Source: Oasisia sp. SBJ-2009
Taxonomy: Eukaryota > Annelida > Polychaeta > Sabellida > Siboglinidae
Direction: 5' to 3'
Length of the DNA: 64,000 bases
Assembly: GCA_964017155.1 (NCBI GenBank)
Contig: OZ024854.1
Location: forward strand, 47,020,423-47,084,422
Below the pieces are notes generated by a model, which ran no database searches, had not been told where the DNA came from, and was given only the letters and a program-made list of their open reading frames with translations. Positions 13,401 to 26,709 of this stretch are shown here, piece by piece; positions within the stretch are counted from its first letter, which is position 1; each line of letters begins with the position of its first letter. A program made the position numbers and the translations under genes.

Positions 13401-13950
13401 ATCTCAGTCCACTGTCATAACAAACCCTACTTCCTGCCCCCTAGCTGACACTGTCAACCCCCCTGTGCCCTCCTGTGGCTGTGTTTACAATGTCAGCCGT
13501 CGCAATCACACACAGTGACACTTGGAGAGAAAAACATGCAAAAAACTCCAAGCCATTCTGAAAACAGGTGATGACAAAGTGCAGTTACCCTTGGACCATT
13601 TCCGTTCCTTCCTGGGATTTGAACCGGGATCTAGATCGTGGGGAGATGGGCAGCTTCAAAGAGACAGACGGATAGTAGGTTGATCGAGATGATACACAGA
13701 CACGAAGCTTTGCCGATTGTATCTGGTATGATCGCATAACGCAGGCTACATTATCTGGGTGCCTAGACCAGCTGCACCAACCAACACTGATGCACTTTTA
13801 GTTTCTCCCGAAAGTGGCCTGATCAGTATGTCAGTAGAGGCTGGAATGTTACTCCAGCTGAGTGAACAAATACTGGTTGCATCAGGCACCAGTTTGCAGG
13901 GGATCTGTGTTTGCAGTAAATCACTGGGCACTGCCTGGTGTGTGTAATGT
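10430..13950. other. Non-coding stretch with retroelement scraps
   Basis: No gene is supported. At 11040-11160 a degenerate ~22-bp unit recurs (TTTCAAGGT, TTCAAAGG, TTCAAGGTT). At 12340-12385 a GGGATGAAGAAAGT segment runs into short TGAT repeats, the way many CR1-like LINE 3' ends look. At 13600-13650 a GGTTCAAATCC B-box-like string lies on the minus strand, suggesting a broken tRNA-derived SINE. Confidence 0.35.
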
Positions 13951-13959
13951 ATGCAGTAG

Positions 13960-14700
13960 AGTTGTTGACAGCTACAACCAGTGACTGTCAACACGTCACA
14001 GGAGAAGGGACAAGATTCTACTTCTGTGTTGACAGTATTCACTGATCGACTGTCAACATGTCACATTAGAAGGAACAACATGCAGCTTCCATGTTGACAG
14101 TACATGTTCATTGAATGACAGTCAACATGTAAATAAGAAGGCATGGCATGCTACCTCCATGATGACAGTATTCACTGGATATCTGTCAACATGAGACAGA
14201 CAACATTCCACTTCCATGATGACAGTATTCACTGGATATCTGTCAACACGAGACAGACAATATTCTACTTCCACGATGACAGTATTCACTGGATATCTGT
14301 CAACATGAGACATACAATATTCCACTTCCATGATGACAGTATTCACTGGGTATCTGTCAACATGAGACAGACAATATTCCACTTCCATAATGACAGTATT
14401 CACTGGATATCTGTCAACATGAGACAGACAATATTCCACTTCCATGATGACAGTATTCACTGGATATCTGTCAACATGAGACAGACAATATTCCACTTCC
14501 ATGATGACAGTATTCACTGGATATCTGTCAACATGAGACAGACAATAATATTCCACTTCCATGTTGACAGGATTCACTGAATGATGGTCTACATGTCACA
14601 TGAGAGCCAATATTCTATTTCCATGTCGACACCACCCATGGAATACCAGTCAGATGTCATTTAAGATAGGACAATATTCTACTTTTATAATGGTTGTATA
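13960..14700. repeat. 57-bp minisatellite, ~12 copies
   Basis: Seven near-identical 57-bp units run from 14150 to 14575, with CTGGATATCTGTCAACATG recurring every 57 bp, flanked by diverged copies on both sides. Each unit contains inverted CTGTCAACATG / CATGATGACAG, so it can fold. Since 57 is divisible by three and no stop falls in phase, open frames of 145 codons (plus, 14143-14580) and 151 codons (minus, 14122-14577) arise across it; I do not call them genes. Confidence 0.95.
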
Positions 14701-17000
14701 CAAAAAAATTCACCATGCTCTCTGTGGAGATAATCAATGAAATGCTACTGCCTTTTGTACAAATCTTTAAAAAAATACTAAAGGAATCATCAGTGGTGTA
14801 TTAGTTATACTTTTGAAAAATTCAACCTGTATTTTTTCATCTCCACAACTGTTTTCATTTGGATGGTTAAAGTCCATTTTTGGATACATAAAAATGTATG
14901 GAGCAAAACATTATGTTGTCATTTATGCTTTGAAAATGGTTGTATGTGAATGAATTATTGTTTATATCTGGAATATACAGACTGGCAAAAACTGTTCTGT
15001 AGTCTACACCATATCGTAGTTGCACAATATAAACATCACTGCAGACAAAACAATGGTACTGTGTACCTGGGTATATATCATGCAAGTGTGCCATGTCACA
15101 GCCAGGATAGCATGGCCATCTAATGTATGTTAATTGTGACATCACTGTGTGTCCCCTGTAGCTGTTTGTTGTACAGTTGTACAGCAAACACAAGTGTCAT
15201 TGTAAGCAAATGTTGCCAGCAGTGTCTGCCAGCCACTGCCCCTGGCCCTGGTACAATACCAGTGCTCTGTTAAGTCTGCATTGTCTGCCAGCAGTCCAGG
15301 GGTTCTCATTATCTGTGGCCACTCATTATGTGCTGCTTTAATGAATGTCATTACTGCCTCAGGCGTCTGTAGGTGCCAGCATAGGTGTGTACTACAAATG
15401 TAGTGTTTGTGTTTGTGGTTTGACCCGACACAATCCAACTTTGACTATCTCACTGATACTATCTCCCTGGACAATGTATGAGTGCTTTCTACTGTATAAT
15501 TATAGACTGCGGTTTATTGAAAGTGGACAGCCACTTGGTCATTCATTTGTTCCGTTGGTCAATTGTCCATTGATTCACTCACTTATTTGTATCCTAATTT
15601 GCAGTTTGAGAACCATCACTGTTGATATTGCTTCCTAGGCTAATATTTTGATAGGTTAGACACATAGGTAACCATTAACAAGTTACACCTATGTGACCTA
15701 TCACTTAATGCATAGCAAAACATTCAAAATAAAAACACTGCCACCTTCCTATGGCCTTATATATAGGCAATAAAAATTTCATAAGCCCAACTTATGACTT
15801 ACACGACTTAAAAAATCCTGTTTACAATCGAACAAACGCAAGCTAATGATAATGTACTTAGACAGAGCTGCGTCTAACCCCACACAGTCAAGTTGCCATA
15901 GACATGTATAATACCTGTCAATATGTCCCTTCTTAAACAGAGAGCTATCACACTCTAATGGCACTATCACTCATACCTGGCTGTGCAGGATCTCTCAAAA
16001 CACAGTCCATTAGTGATTAGAAAGGCGCTTTTACAACGTCTACACAATCAAACGATCTGATTAATTCATATCAAGACATTCCACTTACTTGGACCTGCCG
16101 ATTGATCGTTTCCGTGCTGAAAATATCGCTGCAAGCCATTCTTTCAGCCGACTCTGGCGCAAGATCTGAATATTTTGATCTGGCCTTCAACAACTTTAGG
16201 CGTCTACTGACACCCAAGGTGTGTGTAGCTGGAGGCACAACCCTGTGGCCTGATACGAACATGTGGCGGGAATATGTACTTATCTATCAACTGCTTCACA
16301 TGGAAATAGATCTCGGCACATGTTAGTCCATGTCTATCGTTGATGGCTGTCAAAGCAGATTATCTTGATGCACATAATGTCCAACGGTTTATGACTCTCC
16401 TAGTTCGGTGATTCTAGTTAAGGGTGGTGGTGTTATTTATGTCTTTTGGTAGCCCTTATCTCAATGTAATAATCCCTGCATAAGTTATTTAGCTATTTTT
16501 ATCTTTAATATTGTGCCATATATATTAATTATGTTTACCTTATGTAATAATGACAATCTAAATATAGCCTGGTATATTAATATTCTAAGAATCTTTTCAT
16601 TATAAGTGCCAACTGCCCGTATGCAAGATATCAAGTCGAACCAATTGTAAGAAACCACAAAAAGATAACATATTTGATAAGAGTGCTAATGAAGAAACAG
16701 CTCTTGTGTGAAATTACTTCTGACACGCATATTGCTTGGTGAAACTGGAACAAGCAATTTATACACGGAAATGGAAAAATGAGAAATGCATGCTTACACC
16801 CAACTCATAATACTAATGATTACCGGTACTGGGTAACATTACAAATGATTAGTAACACAACCCGGACTATGTTAAGTGTTCACGAGGAACCAATTATTAA
16901 TCCAGGACAACAAATGACCTTGTACGCCACAGAATAAATTGGAATAAAAAGTGCCATTTTATGCCCGGCTAATTTTCAACACACCATAAGTCACCCAGGA
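14700..17000. other. Non-coding stretch, no gene supported
   Basis: Stops are frequent and the short open frames show no domain. I saw no RNA gene or clear repeat. Confidence 0.4.
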
Positions 17001-17002
17001 TA

Positions 17003-17018
17003 GGGGGGGGGGGGGGGG
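17003..17018. repeat. Poly(G) run of 16
   Basis: Sixteen consecutive G residues on the plus strand, a potential G-quadruplex and a likely site of length polymorphism or assembly error. Confidence 0.9.
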
Positions 17019-17662
17019 ATTTGTAGGCAGCTGGCTGGCTGCACCTGACATAGCCAACCAAGCCTGTCCTCTAGCAGCCTAGCCTGCCAGATACACCTAG
17101 GGTGTTGACCCCTCATGTAGGAGTTCTAAATCTCGCCTGATTGTGGGACGGTTTTTATATGGTGTTAAGACAGCTACAGCTAGGGCAGATGAATGTGTTG
17201 AGGTGTTCAATCAAGGTGCACACACCAAGGGAAGCTCTGTGGCACAGGTAATACAACTGTCACCACCAGCTGTTTCCAACCATGACGCTTCGGCACTCTA
17301 CGTTGATACGCCGCCACGCAACATAACGCCCGGATTTTATGCACAGAGCCGACGCAGCTTTACAGCGGGACAAAATCACTCATACGCGTGTACTCGCATG
17401 CGTGCACGTCTGCTCATGCATGTGTGCTAATGCAGGCGCATTAGCGTACGTACGCATTCGTAGTGAATAGAGCTTAGAAGCGATTCTTCTGGGAGTTTCC
17501 GGGCGGTGTACTTTATACTGTCATAATGATGGGTGGTAGAGCCGTGGGCCGGGGTAAGTGATGGAGCCTCTAATTCATACTAATTCCCGCTTATCCTCAA
17601 TCATCCGCACTTTGAAGGCGACCGTAGCAGCTCGGTGCTTTCACTTAGACTGAAGAATTCAA

Positions 17663-18010
17663 TTGACACACAACGCCTACACACGTGACGTTCTACGCAC
17701 CGCACCCTACGCACTCTCTCTGAATATTCTAATTATCTGGGCCTTGGTGACACAATGTTTACCATATCACAAGATATCACAAAAATACCAACATGATCAC
17801 AATCTCCGCTATGGCTTTCCTGATGCTTCTGCCCCTACCGTCTTCTGTGTCAACTGCGGGAGAGGCTTTAAATATCAAATTGGACTATTCTCTCACCATA
17901 GAGCAATGCACAGAACTGATGTCATTATCGGACACGATGGACAGCAAAGAAGAAGACCAACTCCCTCTCTCTTTCTCTCCCTCTCCTTCCATTCACTGTC
18001 TTCACTGTAG
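17663..18010 (+). pseudogene. Zinc-finger tail of a non-LTR retrotransposon ORF
   Basis: The frame contains VFCVNCGRGFKYQIGLFSHH followed by RAMH, a C2H2 finger (C-x2-C-x12-H-x4-H). The form C-x2-CGR-x4-IGL-x-SH is the one usually found at the C-terminus of reverse transcriptase proteins related to the one at 44.8-45.9 kb, rather than in transcription factors. Upstream sequence shows no RT motifs and downstream it dissolves into CT-rich repeat, so I read it as a decayed 3' remnant. A cellular single-finger exon is a less likely alternative. Confidence 0.5.
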
Positions 18011-18230
18011 ACTTCCTTCCCACTCCCACTGAGGATTCCCTTCACCCTCCCTTTTGTACACTCCATTCCCTCTCCTTATCACACTGACATAGACTCCCTT
18101 CTCCCTCCTTATCATGGACTCTGAACCCTCTCCCTATTGTGTTTTCCATTCCCTCTCCCTTTCATGGACTCTCTTCCCTATCCTTGTCACTTCCTCCTCC
18201 CTACCACAGACCCCACACATCATGTGACAC
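17950..18230. repeat. Pyrimidine-rich degenerate minisatellite
   Basis: A ~40-50 bp unit with CTCCCTCTCCTT and CATGGACTC / CATAGACTCC recurs several times. The plus strand is almost free of long purine runs. Confidence 0.7.
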
Positions 18231-18802
18231 ATGTAATGGTCTCTAACTCTAACTCAGTATTTCTTGTTCTGGCTGCGGAAGCTGCTTCCCAGTCCTGAAC
18301 CCATGTCATGTGACAACACTGAGATGCCCTGAGTAGGCACTCTACAGGACTCTGTCACAGACTGTCAGGGCTGACTCCAGTCAGGGGTTTGTACATCATC
18401 AACAAGTCCTCACCACAAACAATGGCACTGCACACACAAATGACTATAAACCTGTCAAACACCCTGCCACGACACAGCACAAAAACACAATAAATATCAA
18501 CTACCATTAGCAAGACTCGTGCATATGAGTCTACATCACTTGCGCTGTTGCAGTAATTACGGTTGACTGACACCTAATATACCATGAACTCCCCATTCTC
18601 ACTGCACAATCTGTTCCATTCAGCATAAATAATTTACGGTTTAGCACGTTGGTTATGTGCACCAACTCTGCACAACGGCAGAGCACGACTCCTTTTGTAT
18701 TATCGGCGAATAAAAAGTAAAAAATTGGCGCCACTGCACTCTCCAAATGAATAACTCCAATAAGGAACATTATCTACACTAAGAGCCTGTACACGGCCGC
18801 AT

Positions 18803-18864
18803 TGGCTGTACAAGTGTCACATACATCAGCCCTGTCAACACTCTTGACAGGGCTAAGTACAGCC
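18803..18864. repeat. Nested inverted repeat (hairpin)
   Basis: Inner arms AGCCCTGTCAA (18828-18838) and TTGACAGGGCT (18844-18854) enclose a 5-base loop. Outer arms GGCTGTAC (18803-18810) and GTACAGCC (18857-18864) pair around them. Confidence 0.7.
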
Positions 18865-18869
18865 AGTGC

Positions 18870-21800
18870 CCAGGCTGTGTACCTAGTTAACAAGCCATGA
18901 AGGGGTGACTATGGAGGGCTAAGTGGCTCCACTGAGTAACTGTATACCCTAAACTAAAGTGGCACTGCTGGGGCTGTTTGCCTGATTATGTACATTATGT
19001 AACCATTGTCCTTGTGGTACCTCATTTAGTGTGTTTCAGAGGCACTGGTTAGATCGAAGTAGATGGTGCACCAAGGAGATGATCTTCATCATGAACATGG
19101 GGCTATGTAGGGCTTGACTTGACCGTGAATATGCAGCCAGTTCTGCAGTGGATGGCCGTGAATCATGATAAGTGGGCTACTCAACAAAGAGCTGGGGTAT
19201 TAAACTTGGAATGCACTCTGTCAGAAGACACAAATAGGACCGAGTCCTTGTACCTTAGCATGGGATATGGAACAGTTAGAAGATACAGTCCTGACCAGAA
19301 ATAGCCTCACAGCAGCTATAGCCTGTACACTGTACCACTTGTGTAGGTTGGTGAGTAATGCACAACTACCAGGGACAGGGTTACCTTTGTTACTGGTCTC
19401 ATTCGCTCATCACTGCACACAATACACCTGCTGTCACACAGGATGTCAACAGTTGACACGCACAAGCTGGGCACTGTGTCACACATGTCACCAATGGACT
19501 TACCTACAACAAACAACATGGCACGGTTATTATGTGATCATACAATATGAACAATACATACAATGAAACTCAGCAGGCGTGTGTGTGTGTGCATGTGCAC
19601 ACGCGCATGCACGCGTGCTAACGTGCATGTGTATGTATGTGTGTGGTCCATGCGTGGTCCTTACCATATCACAATGGTATAAACACTGTATTAAAAACAA
19701 ATACATCTTTCAGTTTCCAAAATTACAGCACATAATTATATTTTCAACTTATCGTATCAATTCAACTTAGTGCTTGACCAAACCAGCAAGTTGTAAACTG
19801 TTTGTGAATGACTGTAATTTGAACACACTGTTTGTAACATGGGGGGGGGACCTGAGACCAACTGAGTCACTGAGTCAGTGTGTCAGTCCCTACTGTGCCA
19901 ACATCCAAGGTAGGGCTACAGTTACCACTCAATGGGTCACCACAGTGCAGTCTGTCATGTGAATCAACCCCTAACCCTAACCACTAATAACCCAGCCAGG
20001 TACATTACCATAATGCCATAATTCTTTCTATCAACAGTGACAGTCAGATTACAATGACGAAAATGACAATGACTACAAACTACCCAGTGTCCACCATCAG
20101 TCTTCATGCATATATATGAACTAAGATTAAACATGACTAACTGATCAACCATGTGAAAAAACACAGTTGTTAAGTTTGATTAAACATACAGGGGTGTACT
20201 TTTATTTGCACGTTCTCTTTATAACTGCTGTGATAACAGATTCATATCTTGATTGAATACACCCAACAGCTTGGCGTTACAAAAATAGGAACGGCATACC
20301 CTTAAGGCAAACTTTATTTTTATTATCAAGCAACATGCAGAAGGCAAAATTGCTATACATGAATGCAAAATTAAGAACCAACAACCACCTTTTTATTTTT
20401 GACTTGCTTATACTGTATTATTATATGGGTCAGATAAACAATTCTTATTATTTTTATTCAAGCTAAAGCTGTGACAATATGCGGCGGAACTTTCAGACTA
20501 GAACATTTCACCCATTGCCTAATGCCTCAGTTCATTCAGCTGCTCAGATAAGTACCATGCCACCCAAGCAGAACAAAGCAAGTGAATAACTTCAGTGCAG
20601 CAACTGCATCTTGGCTGATTGCTTCCAGAATTGTTTACTTGGTCTGAGAACAAACTGCCTAGAGGTGAACTGCAAAGAGCAGAGTACACTTTAACCATAA
20701 ATCATTACACTATTATGTCTGCCACATTGTAGTGTGTGTGGTTTCTCTCACACTTAAACTGCCATTGACTCTTTTGCCAGGAACACACACAATTGATGCA
20801 CTCTGTGGTGCAGTGACATGGTAAGACTCAGGTGAGCAGGGGCCAGTAGATACATCCTCTCTTGTCCCCCTTCCTTGCAGCACATGTAAATATGTCAGTC
20901 ATAAAACTTCTTACCACAGGAAATGGCAGTATTTTACTCCGCCCCCCTGTAGGGATTCTTATCAATCCACCATGAAGGCCAGGTACAAGGTGTTATACAT
21001 TTATCATCACATCCAACTCATCTTGAGTGTCCCGGATCCTAAGTAAGAAGCAAGGACACATCCTGCCTGCAGCTCATGTTGTTCTTCTCCCGTTTTCCCT
21101 GTAACGTCATGCTCCAGGAAGAGGCTGGATTTTATACTGATCCTTGATTTTTACCTATTATTTCATCCTCTTGTTCCCATTAATCAGTGCTCAGAATTCG
21201 CGTTTGATTACCACACTGATGAATTAATGAATAAGTAAAGTCGAGAAGGTTCCGTTCTTTGCACGCTCATGCACTGCCTCAGTTACACATCCGTACTGTG
21301 TACTTCCCCTCTGAGTCCTCTCCCAATCCCACCACATCTCTGTCCACACAGTCCTCCCTTCCCAGTCGCACTTCTCCTACCATGAGGACATCCGCCTTCA
21401 CGCTCCTTCCACACTGTCACCAGCTCATGAAATCACAGGTGCGGAGACTGGGCTACTGCCTAGGCTACTGAAGACACCCCTTCCCTGTGTCTGTAGGGGA
21501 GGGTGACAACATCAACGTAAACACAGCATGTGGATGTAAATATTGCATGAGGACTGCTTCAAGTTCAAGAGAGTTCATTCGAAGGGAGCAGCTATCCCCA
21601 GTGTGGTTGTAAGTGTATTCCCCCCAGGCGTCCTGGTCTGTTCACCCAGACATCAATCACCCACAATGCCACTGCACTCACTGTCTCCACCATGTGCCAC
21701 TGTCACAGGTGGCTTCCCCATGCAATCTACACATATAACATTCCAACCAACGCAATTACATAAAAACACCACCATTCTTTCATTCCGCATAATCGCACAG

Positions 21801-22850
21801 TTCTTTATCCCGCCATTCATTTGATTCTTTATTCATACAACGTACAATTTAGTTGCTTCTTTGTTCATATGACGATATACAATTTCAGACCAATGGCATG
21901 ATAATATGATAACCGTTGACATTGCATTTGTTCAGGACCATTCATAAATATCCTGAGGTATTTTATCTAACGTCATTACGTCACACATTCACAACAGAGG
22001 GTGGAGTTGCCGTCGTGATTACTGATTTTTAAAAGTCCATCACGAAACATGTTCATTCATGTTAAAAAATGACCTGTGTCAGTAGATTAATAAATATGCA
22101 TATGTAGTATGCTTAACAACATGAGTATGTGCTTTTTACAGAAATCACCAAATACTTAATAGTGATATTAGATCGTGTAACATGGAAAATTATGAGTAAC
22201 ATCTAAATTAACTACCTTTAGTACACTAAGGTGGGTTAAGTGTAACCATTTCTGCCCTTTTTATTGGTTCAGTCGAACAAAAAATGAAATTGAATTATTG
22301 TCTTATACTAGTTTTTAATGCATAAATAAGCTTGCGGGTCATCATACTTGATATTTGATTACATTTTCATGAACGATCTTATAAATAGACCTATCTAAAA
22401 ATGGAACCGAGGATGGAAAGGGAACCTGTTCAAGAGGAAGGTGACTAGACCTAGGAATTCAAAAAGGCAGCAATGCAGTGATTACAGGATGTAGTTTCCC
22501 CAGGTAGGAAGGGTCCGTAGGAAGTTGGAACAGCCACGGGGGGTTAGAGCAGACCCACAGTTCACACCCAGAGTTCAGAAGTCAACGATTCCGGCACAGG
22601 TGTGATTTGTGAAAATGGGATTTGACCGTTAACATTTACAATTTGTATGAATAATTTGAAGTAGGCTACCTGTGTGTCGAACTGAATGAAGTAGTTACAG
22701 ATGCAGTGGTCAAGTTTTACAGACCATTATTGATTTTACATTACAAATTACCTTCCCACATGATAATTAATGTTCTTGTACAGACCTTAGGACTTACCAC
22801 TGTTTATATAGCCAGATAGTCATTCACATAGCAGAGTAAAATAGAGCAAC
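18870..22850. other. Non-coding stretch, no gene supported
   Basis: Only short open frames without recognisable domains. An alternating GT/GC tract at 19578-19650 could form Z-DNA. At 21250-21820 the strand is C-rich, with short open frames on the plus strand but no motif. Confidence 0.4.
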
Positions 22851-22859
22851 GTAGAGTGA

Positions 22860-22960
22860 ACAGACTTGCCAAAGGTACAACATGGCAGCACAGGATTCGA
22901 ACCTGAGTTCTCTCAATTGACAATGCAGTGGTTTAGACATGCCTTAGACCAACCACATAA
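22860..22960 (-). repeat. tRNA-derived SINE remnant
   Basis: On the minus strand TCAGGTTCGAATCCTGTGCTG (22887-22907) contains a perfect pol III B box (GGTTCGAATCC, 22893-22903), preceded by TCAATTGAGAGAAC. The same arrangement recurs at 61230-61260, so both look like members of one SINE family. The A-box part here is badly diverged. Confidence 0.5.
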
Positions 22961-23602
22961 TATTACCCTAGGAATTTAACACTAGACAGTAGAACATATA
23001 ACATAAGAATCATGGATATCCAGTCCCCTCAATGAAAAAACCCCAATAAGTTAACTAACTATTACATTTACCTGATCAGATTCACTCAAGTGTCAGTTAT
23101 GGACAGTGGTACCACGCAGAGAAACATACAATTCGGTATCTTCAGTCAGTTCTGTGTAATTATCCACATCTCGTCGCAATAACATCAACTTTTCTATTTG
23201 ACAGCTGTGATATAGATTTGCACTGCAGCTGGCATGTACCAACCTGGACCTCTTGGCATGTCATACCATCTGCACACGGTTGTCAAAATTAATAATTAAT
23301 AACTTTATCGTCAGTTATTCTCCATAACTAGCTGACATGTTGTACGATATATGTTTACATGGTTATTGGTCAAGTGAGTATAATACTTGTAGCTAAACAC
23401 CCAATAGTAATAGTGTAAGAATGGTTGGATAATGGATATGAATTGCATTTTACTAACGGGGTCACATTGAAGATAATCCACACCTTTCTCTATTGTGTGA
23501 TGGCAAACAGCATGCCACATGTCTAGGTTTATTGTATGACACAAACAAATTCAGTGTGTCACACACAGCATCTCAGTCACCCAACCTGTCTTTCCTGTAT
23601 TT

Positions 23603-23643
<41 letters not shown>

Positions 23644-24380
23644 ACTGTGTGTGTCCATTGATGCAGTGCTCTACAGCAATGCAACAGAGAGACAGACCCA
23701 GAAACACAGCAGGCTTACTTCTACAAAGTGGCACCCCAATAACACCCTTACTCTGCACCCTGTGCAGCCTGTCACCCCTCTTGTTTTCCTGCAAAAACCA
23801 GCTCTGTAGGGCCGCCATAAAATCCATGACCAGGTGATGCCATTACGTAAGCCCTAAGTACCCAGCTGGTTCAGAAATCCAATATGTTTACTTTCCAACC
23901 TGGTGCAAGGTATCACTTGACAAGACCAGCAGTCAACACAAGACAAGGAAGAAACTCAATCCGGGGCATTGGCCACATATACCCCTCCCATAGTCCTTCC
24001 AAAAACAAAGCCAGCTGCCTGGTGACCCACTGCCTGCAGGCAGAACAGCCAGACACAACAGACGTGTCATTGTCACCATTGTCACCACTGTCACCAACAC
24101 ACTAGCACACATCTCACGTAATGTCATGGTTCATAACAACGGCATATGATGTAGAGCATCAGAACCACCGCGGTGGCACAAACATCACCCACATCACACA
24201 CACAGGTGATATCAATCAGTACCTCCTAGTGCAGCAAAGGCACCGTAGTCATAATGTATGTAATAAAAACAATGTTTTATCTGACCAACTCTGTAACAAT
24301 AAATCTGACCAGCTGCTGTCGACCCTGTTATCAGACATTATCATAAAGCCGTGATCCAGATCGTCTAAGTCATCTTTTAT
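22961..24380. other. Non-coding stretch with one tetranucleotide repeat
   Basis: No gene is supported. A (GCGT)n microsatellite of about 38 bp lies at 23605-23642 and generates an Arg/Ala/Cys-rich spurious frame on each strand. Confidence 0.5.
23605..23642. repeat. (GCGT)n microsatellite
   Basis: Nine to ten uninterrupted GCGT units, alternating purine-pyrimidine and thus Z-DNA-prone. Confidence 0.95.
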
Positions 24381-24388
24381 GTAGCTGG

Positions 24389-24850
24389 CCATCTGCCATT
24401 TTCATAAATCTCTGCAACGATGACCACATGTAGCCTGTTGTACTACAAAGTCCAGATTTTATTCAGCTGGACACATGCCATTAACATAGATCTCTCTAGT
24501 GACGCCAAGACTGCAAGTCACATGAAAACCAGATGTTATTTTATTTAGCATTATCTATAATTATCATAAACCATTCAGGGTGAAGACGTTACCATGCAAA
24601 AGGGAGGTGTTGATGTCACCAGTGTTGATGTCTTCACCTCACGGGTGACATCAAGACCAGGACCAGGTTGTTTCTACGAGTACATCTATGTTTTCATAAA
24701 TCTCTGCCAATGGCCACATGACCTGCAAATATAATGAAGTCTAGGTTCTACTTATGTGCCACTGTTGGTGATAACCATATAGTTTGCTAGTCATGTCAGC
24801 GGCAGATTTCATTAAGGTCCACATCTGCCATTACCATAAACCTCTCTGTC
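24389..24850. repeat. Highly degenerate tandem repeat
   Basis: CATCTGCCATTTTCATAAA at 24389 recurs in altered form near 24473, 24690 and 24823 (CATCTGCCATTACCATAAA), each followed by TCTCT and, in some, GACCACATG-like sequence. Spacing is irregular, about 85-215 bp. It looks like an old satellite. Confidence 0.45.
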
Positions 24851-24859
24851 ATTCTGTCA

Positions 24860-26290
24860 TGCAATGGCAAAAAGTGGAATTGACATCAAGGTGCTTTTTG
24901 AGGTGCATTTTTGTGCACTTGTACACATTACAGCACAGTTTGTCATAACTACATTGCAGAAGTGTATTTCTACAAAAGTGTGTCATGTACAAGTATTCAC
25001 CAGTCAGACTTTGAAATATATATGCAAAATTCTAGCACTTCTGCCCTTCATCGTGGAGTATGTAAACAGACAGTATGAACATCACACTTGCCACTACAAC
25101 TATAAGACAGAGATGGATATTACAAAAGGAAGATGATGACATCTCCAAAACACCTATAGAAAAAATAAAGTGTGCACAAAAGCTTGGATGAAGATTGTAG
25201 AATGGGAACTCTAGCGGCTGGATCTAAGCTGGGGTCAGGTTGCAGATAGGACAAGGTGGAAACCCTTGTTTCTGCTGTATGTGCCAGTGGGAACAAAGAG
25301 GATTAAGTAAGTCATTGAGTATGAGAGCAGTAGACTGACTGTATGTTTTGTCACAGTAACACATTGTGCTGTTGGCTATTTGCTGTTCCCTTTTGCAAGA
25401 TAACATACAATTCTATTCACTGTTTGATGCGTGCCGGGATTCCTGGGAACAGACTTTGTTTCTGTTTCCCCGTTTAACCAATGTGGTCAATACATTAGTA
25501 ACATAGCAGTGTTGACCACAGCCTGCTAGTGCTTAGTGCATTACTAAGTCCAGTTTGTAGCTGGACACAGCTGTGCTCCAAGCCACAGCAGCTGCCTCCA
25601 GTAGACTTGACATACCAGGTCATCTCTACACACAGGCCACACACACATACAGCATCTGTCGCCTGCCTCTGGAGTCTGGAGTCAATCTGGCACTTCAGTG
25701 GCGCAGCTCCTCAATCAGAACCAACTGCCCAATGTCACAGTCTGTGGTCCATGAAATGATGACAATATCAGGGCCTGGGAGAGGGATCAGAGGAGGGAAC
25801 CTCACTGGGTCTTTGATGATTGAAACAGATCGGCCTGCCTGAACTCACAGGGCAAACCACAGGAAACATGGCAGTGGCAGTGCTGAGGATGTAAGCAGGG
25901 CTGGTGTAATTCATTCTAATAAATCTCATGTCTGTTTCCGTTTATAATAGTCCTGCTTTAATTAAGCCAAGTTTCATGAATGCAACTCCAGTATCAGCTA
26001 ATGTGCTGGTAGTAGTAGTAGTTCAGTAGTCGTATGCTCACATTTAGTGGGTATACATATTAACACAAAAATCTTAGTAGTATTAGTAACAGCAGACCCA
26101 TGCCCATATTTAGTTAACTTAGTTTAACCAGACATCCGTATAATTTATATTAATCTAATTAATGTATTCAACGCAAACACAGATCTGTGCCAATATTTAA
26201 CTAAGGAACTAGTATTTATTAACAAAAGACCGATGCCAACATGTTACCTATATTTAGCAGCACCCACATTTAGCAGACTTGCAGGATGCA
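24860..26290. other. Non-coding stretch, no gene supported
   Basis: Open frames at 24864-25136 and 25529-25842 have no recognisable domain or start context. Confidence 0.4.
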
Positions 26291-26299
26291 ATGCCCACC

Positions 26300-26700
26300 T
26301 TCCTTAAACCCCCAATTTGTCTAACGTAGCAGCTGCTGCCTTCAACATCGGCTAAAAACTCTCGCGCCAGTCAGAGCGGCCGCAGTGGAGAGTTGTCAGT
26401 GACAACGAGGCTGCTGTACATCAGTAAATATTATGTGAAAACATCAGAAGCATTCGGAGCTTCACTCAGAGGTAATGCGTGACTACGGACGATCACACGC
26501 CGGCCGTTCTGCTTCCTGCAATTATTTATTCTATTACAAGTGATTAGGTGTCAAAAATGAAGCCAACCAGAAAACCTCGTCCAGTGGGCGTGCGGCTGTT
26601 TGGCACACATGCACGCACATGTGCACACGCAACGCTAACAACTGTGTTGGCACTGCTTTGTGTATTACAAGGAAAGTCTGTGTCAAAAGAGCAATGGTAT
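26300..26700. promoter_or_regulatory. CpG-containing segment with a 48-codon ORF
   Basis: CpG is enriched compared with the flanks. On the plus strand ATG at 26557 (context AAAAATGAAG) opens 48 codons starting MKPTRKPRPVGVRLFG with a short hydrophobic TVLALLCVL segment, ending TAA at 26701-26703. The string CAGAG|GTAATG near 26470 could be a donor of a 5' untranslated exon. It could be a promoter with first exon; nothing proves it. Confidence 0.22.
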
Positions 26701-26709
26701 TAACTTACA

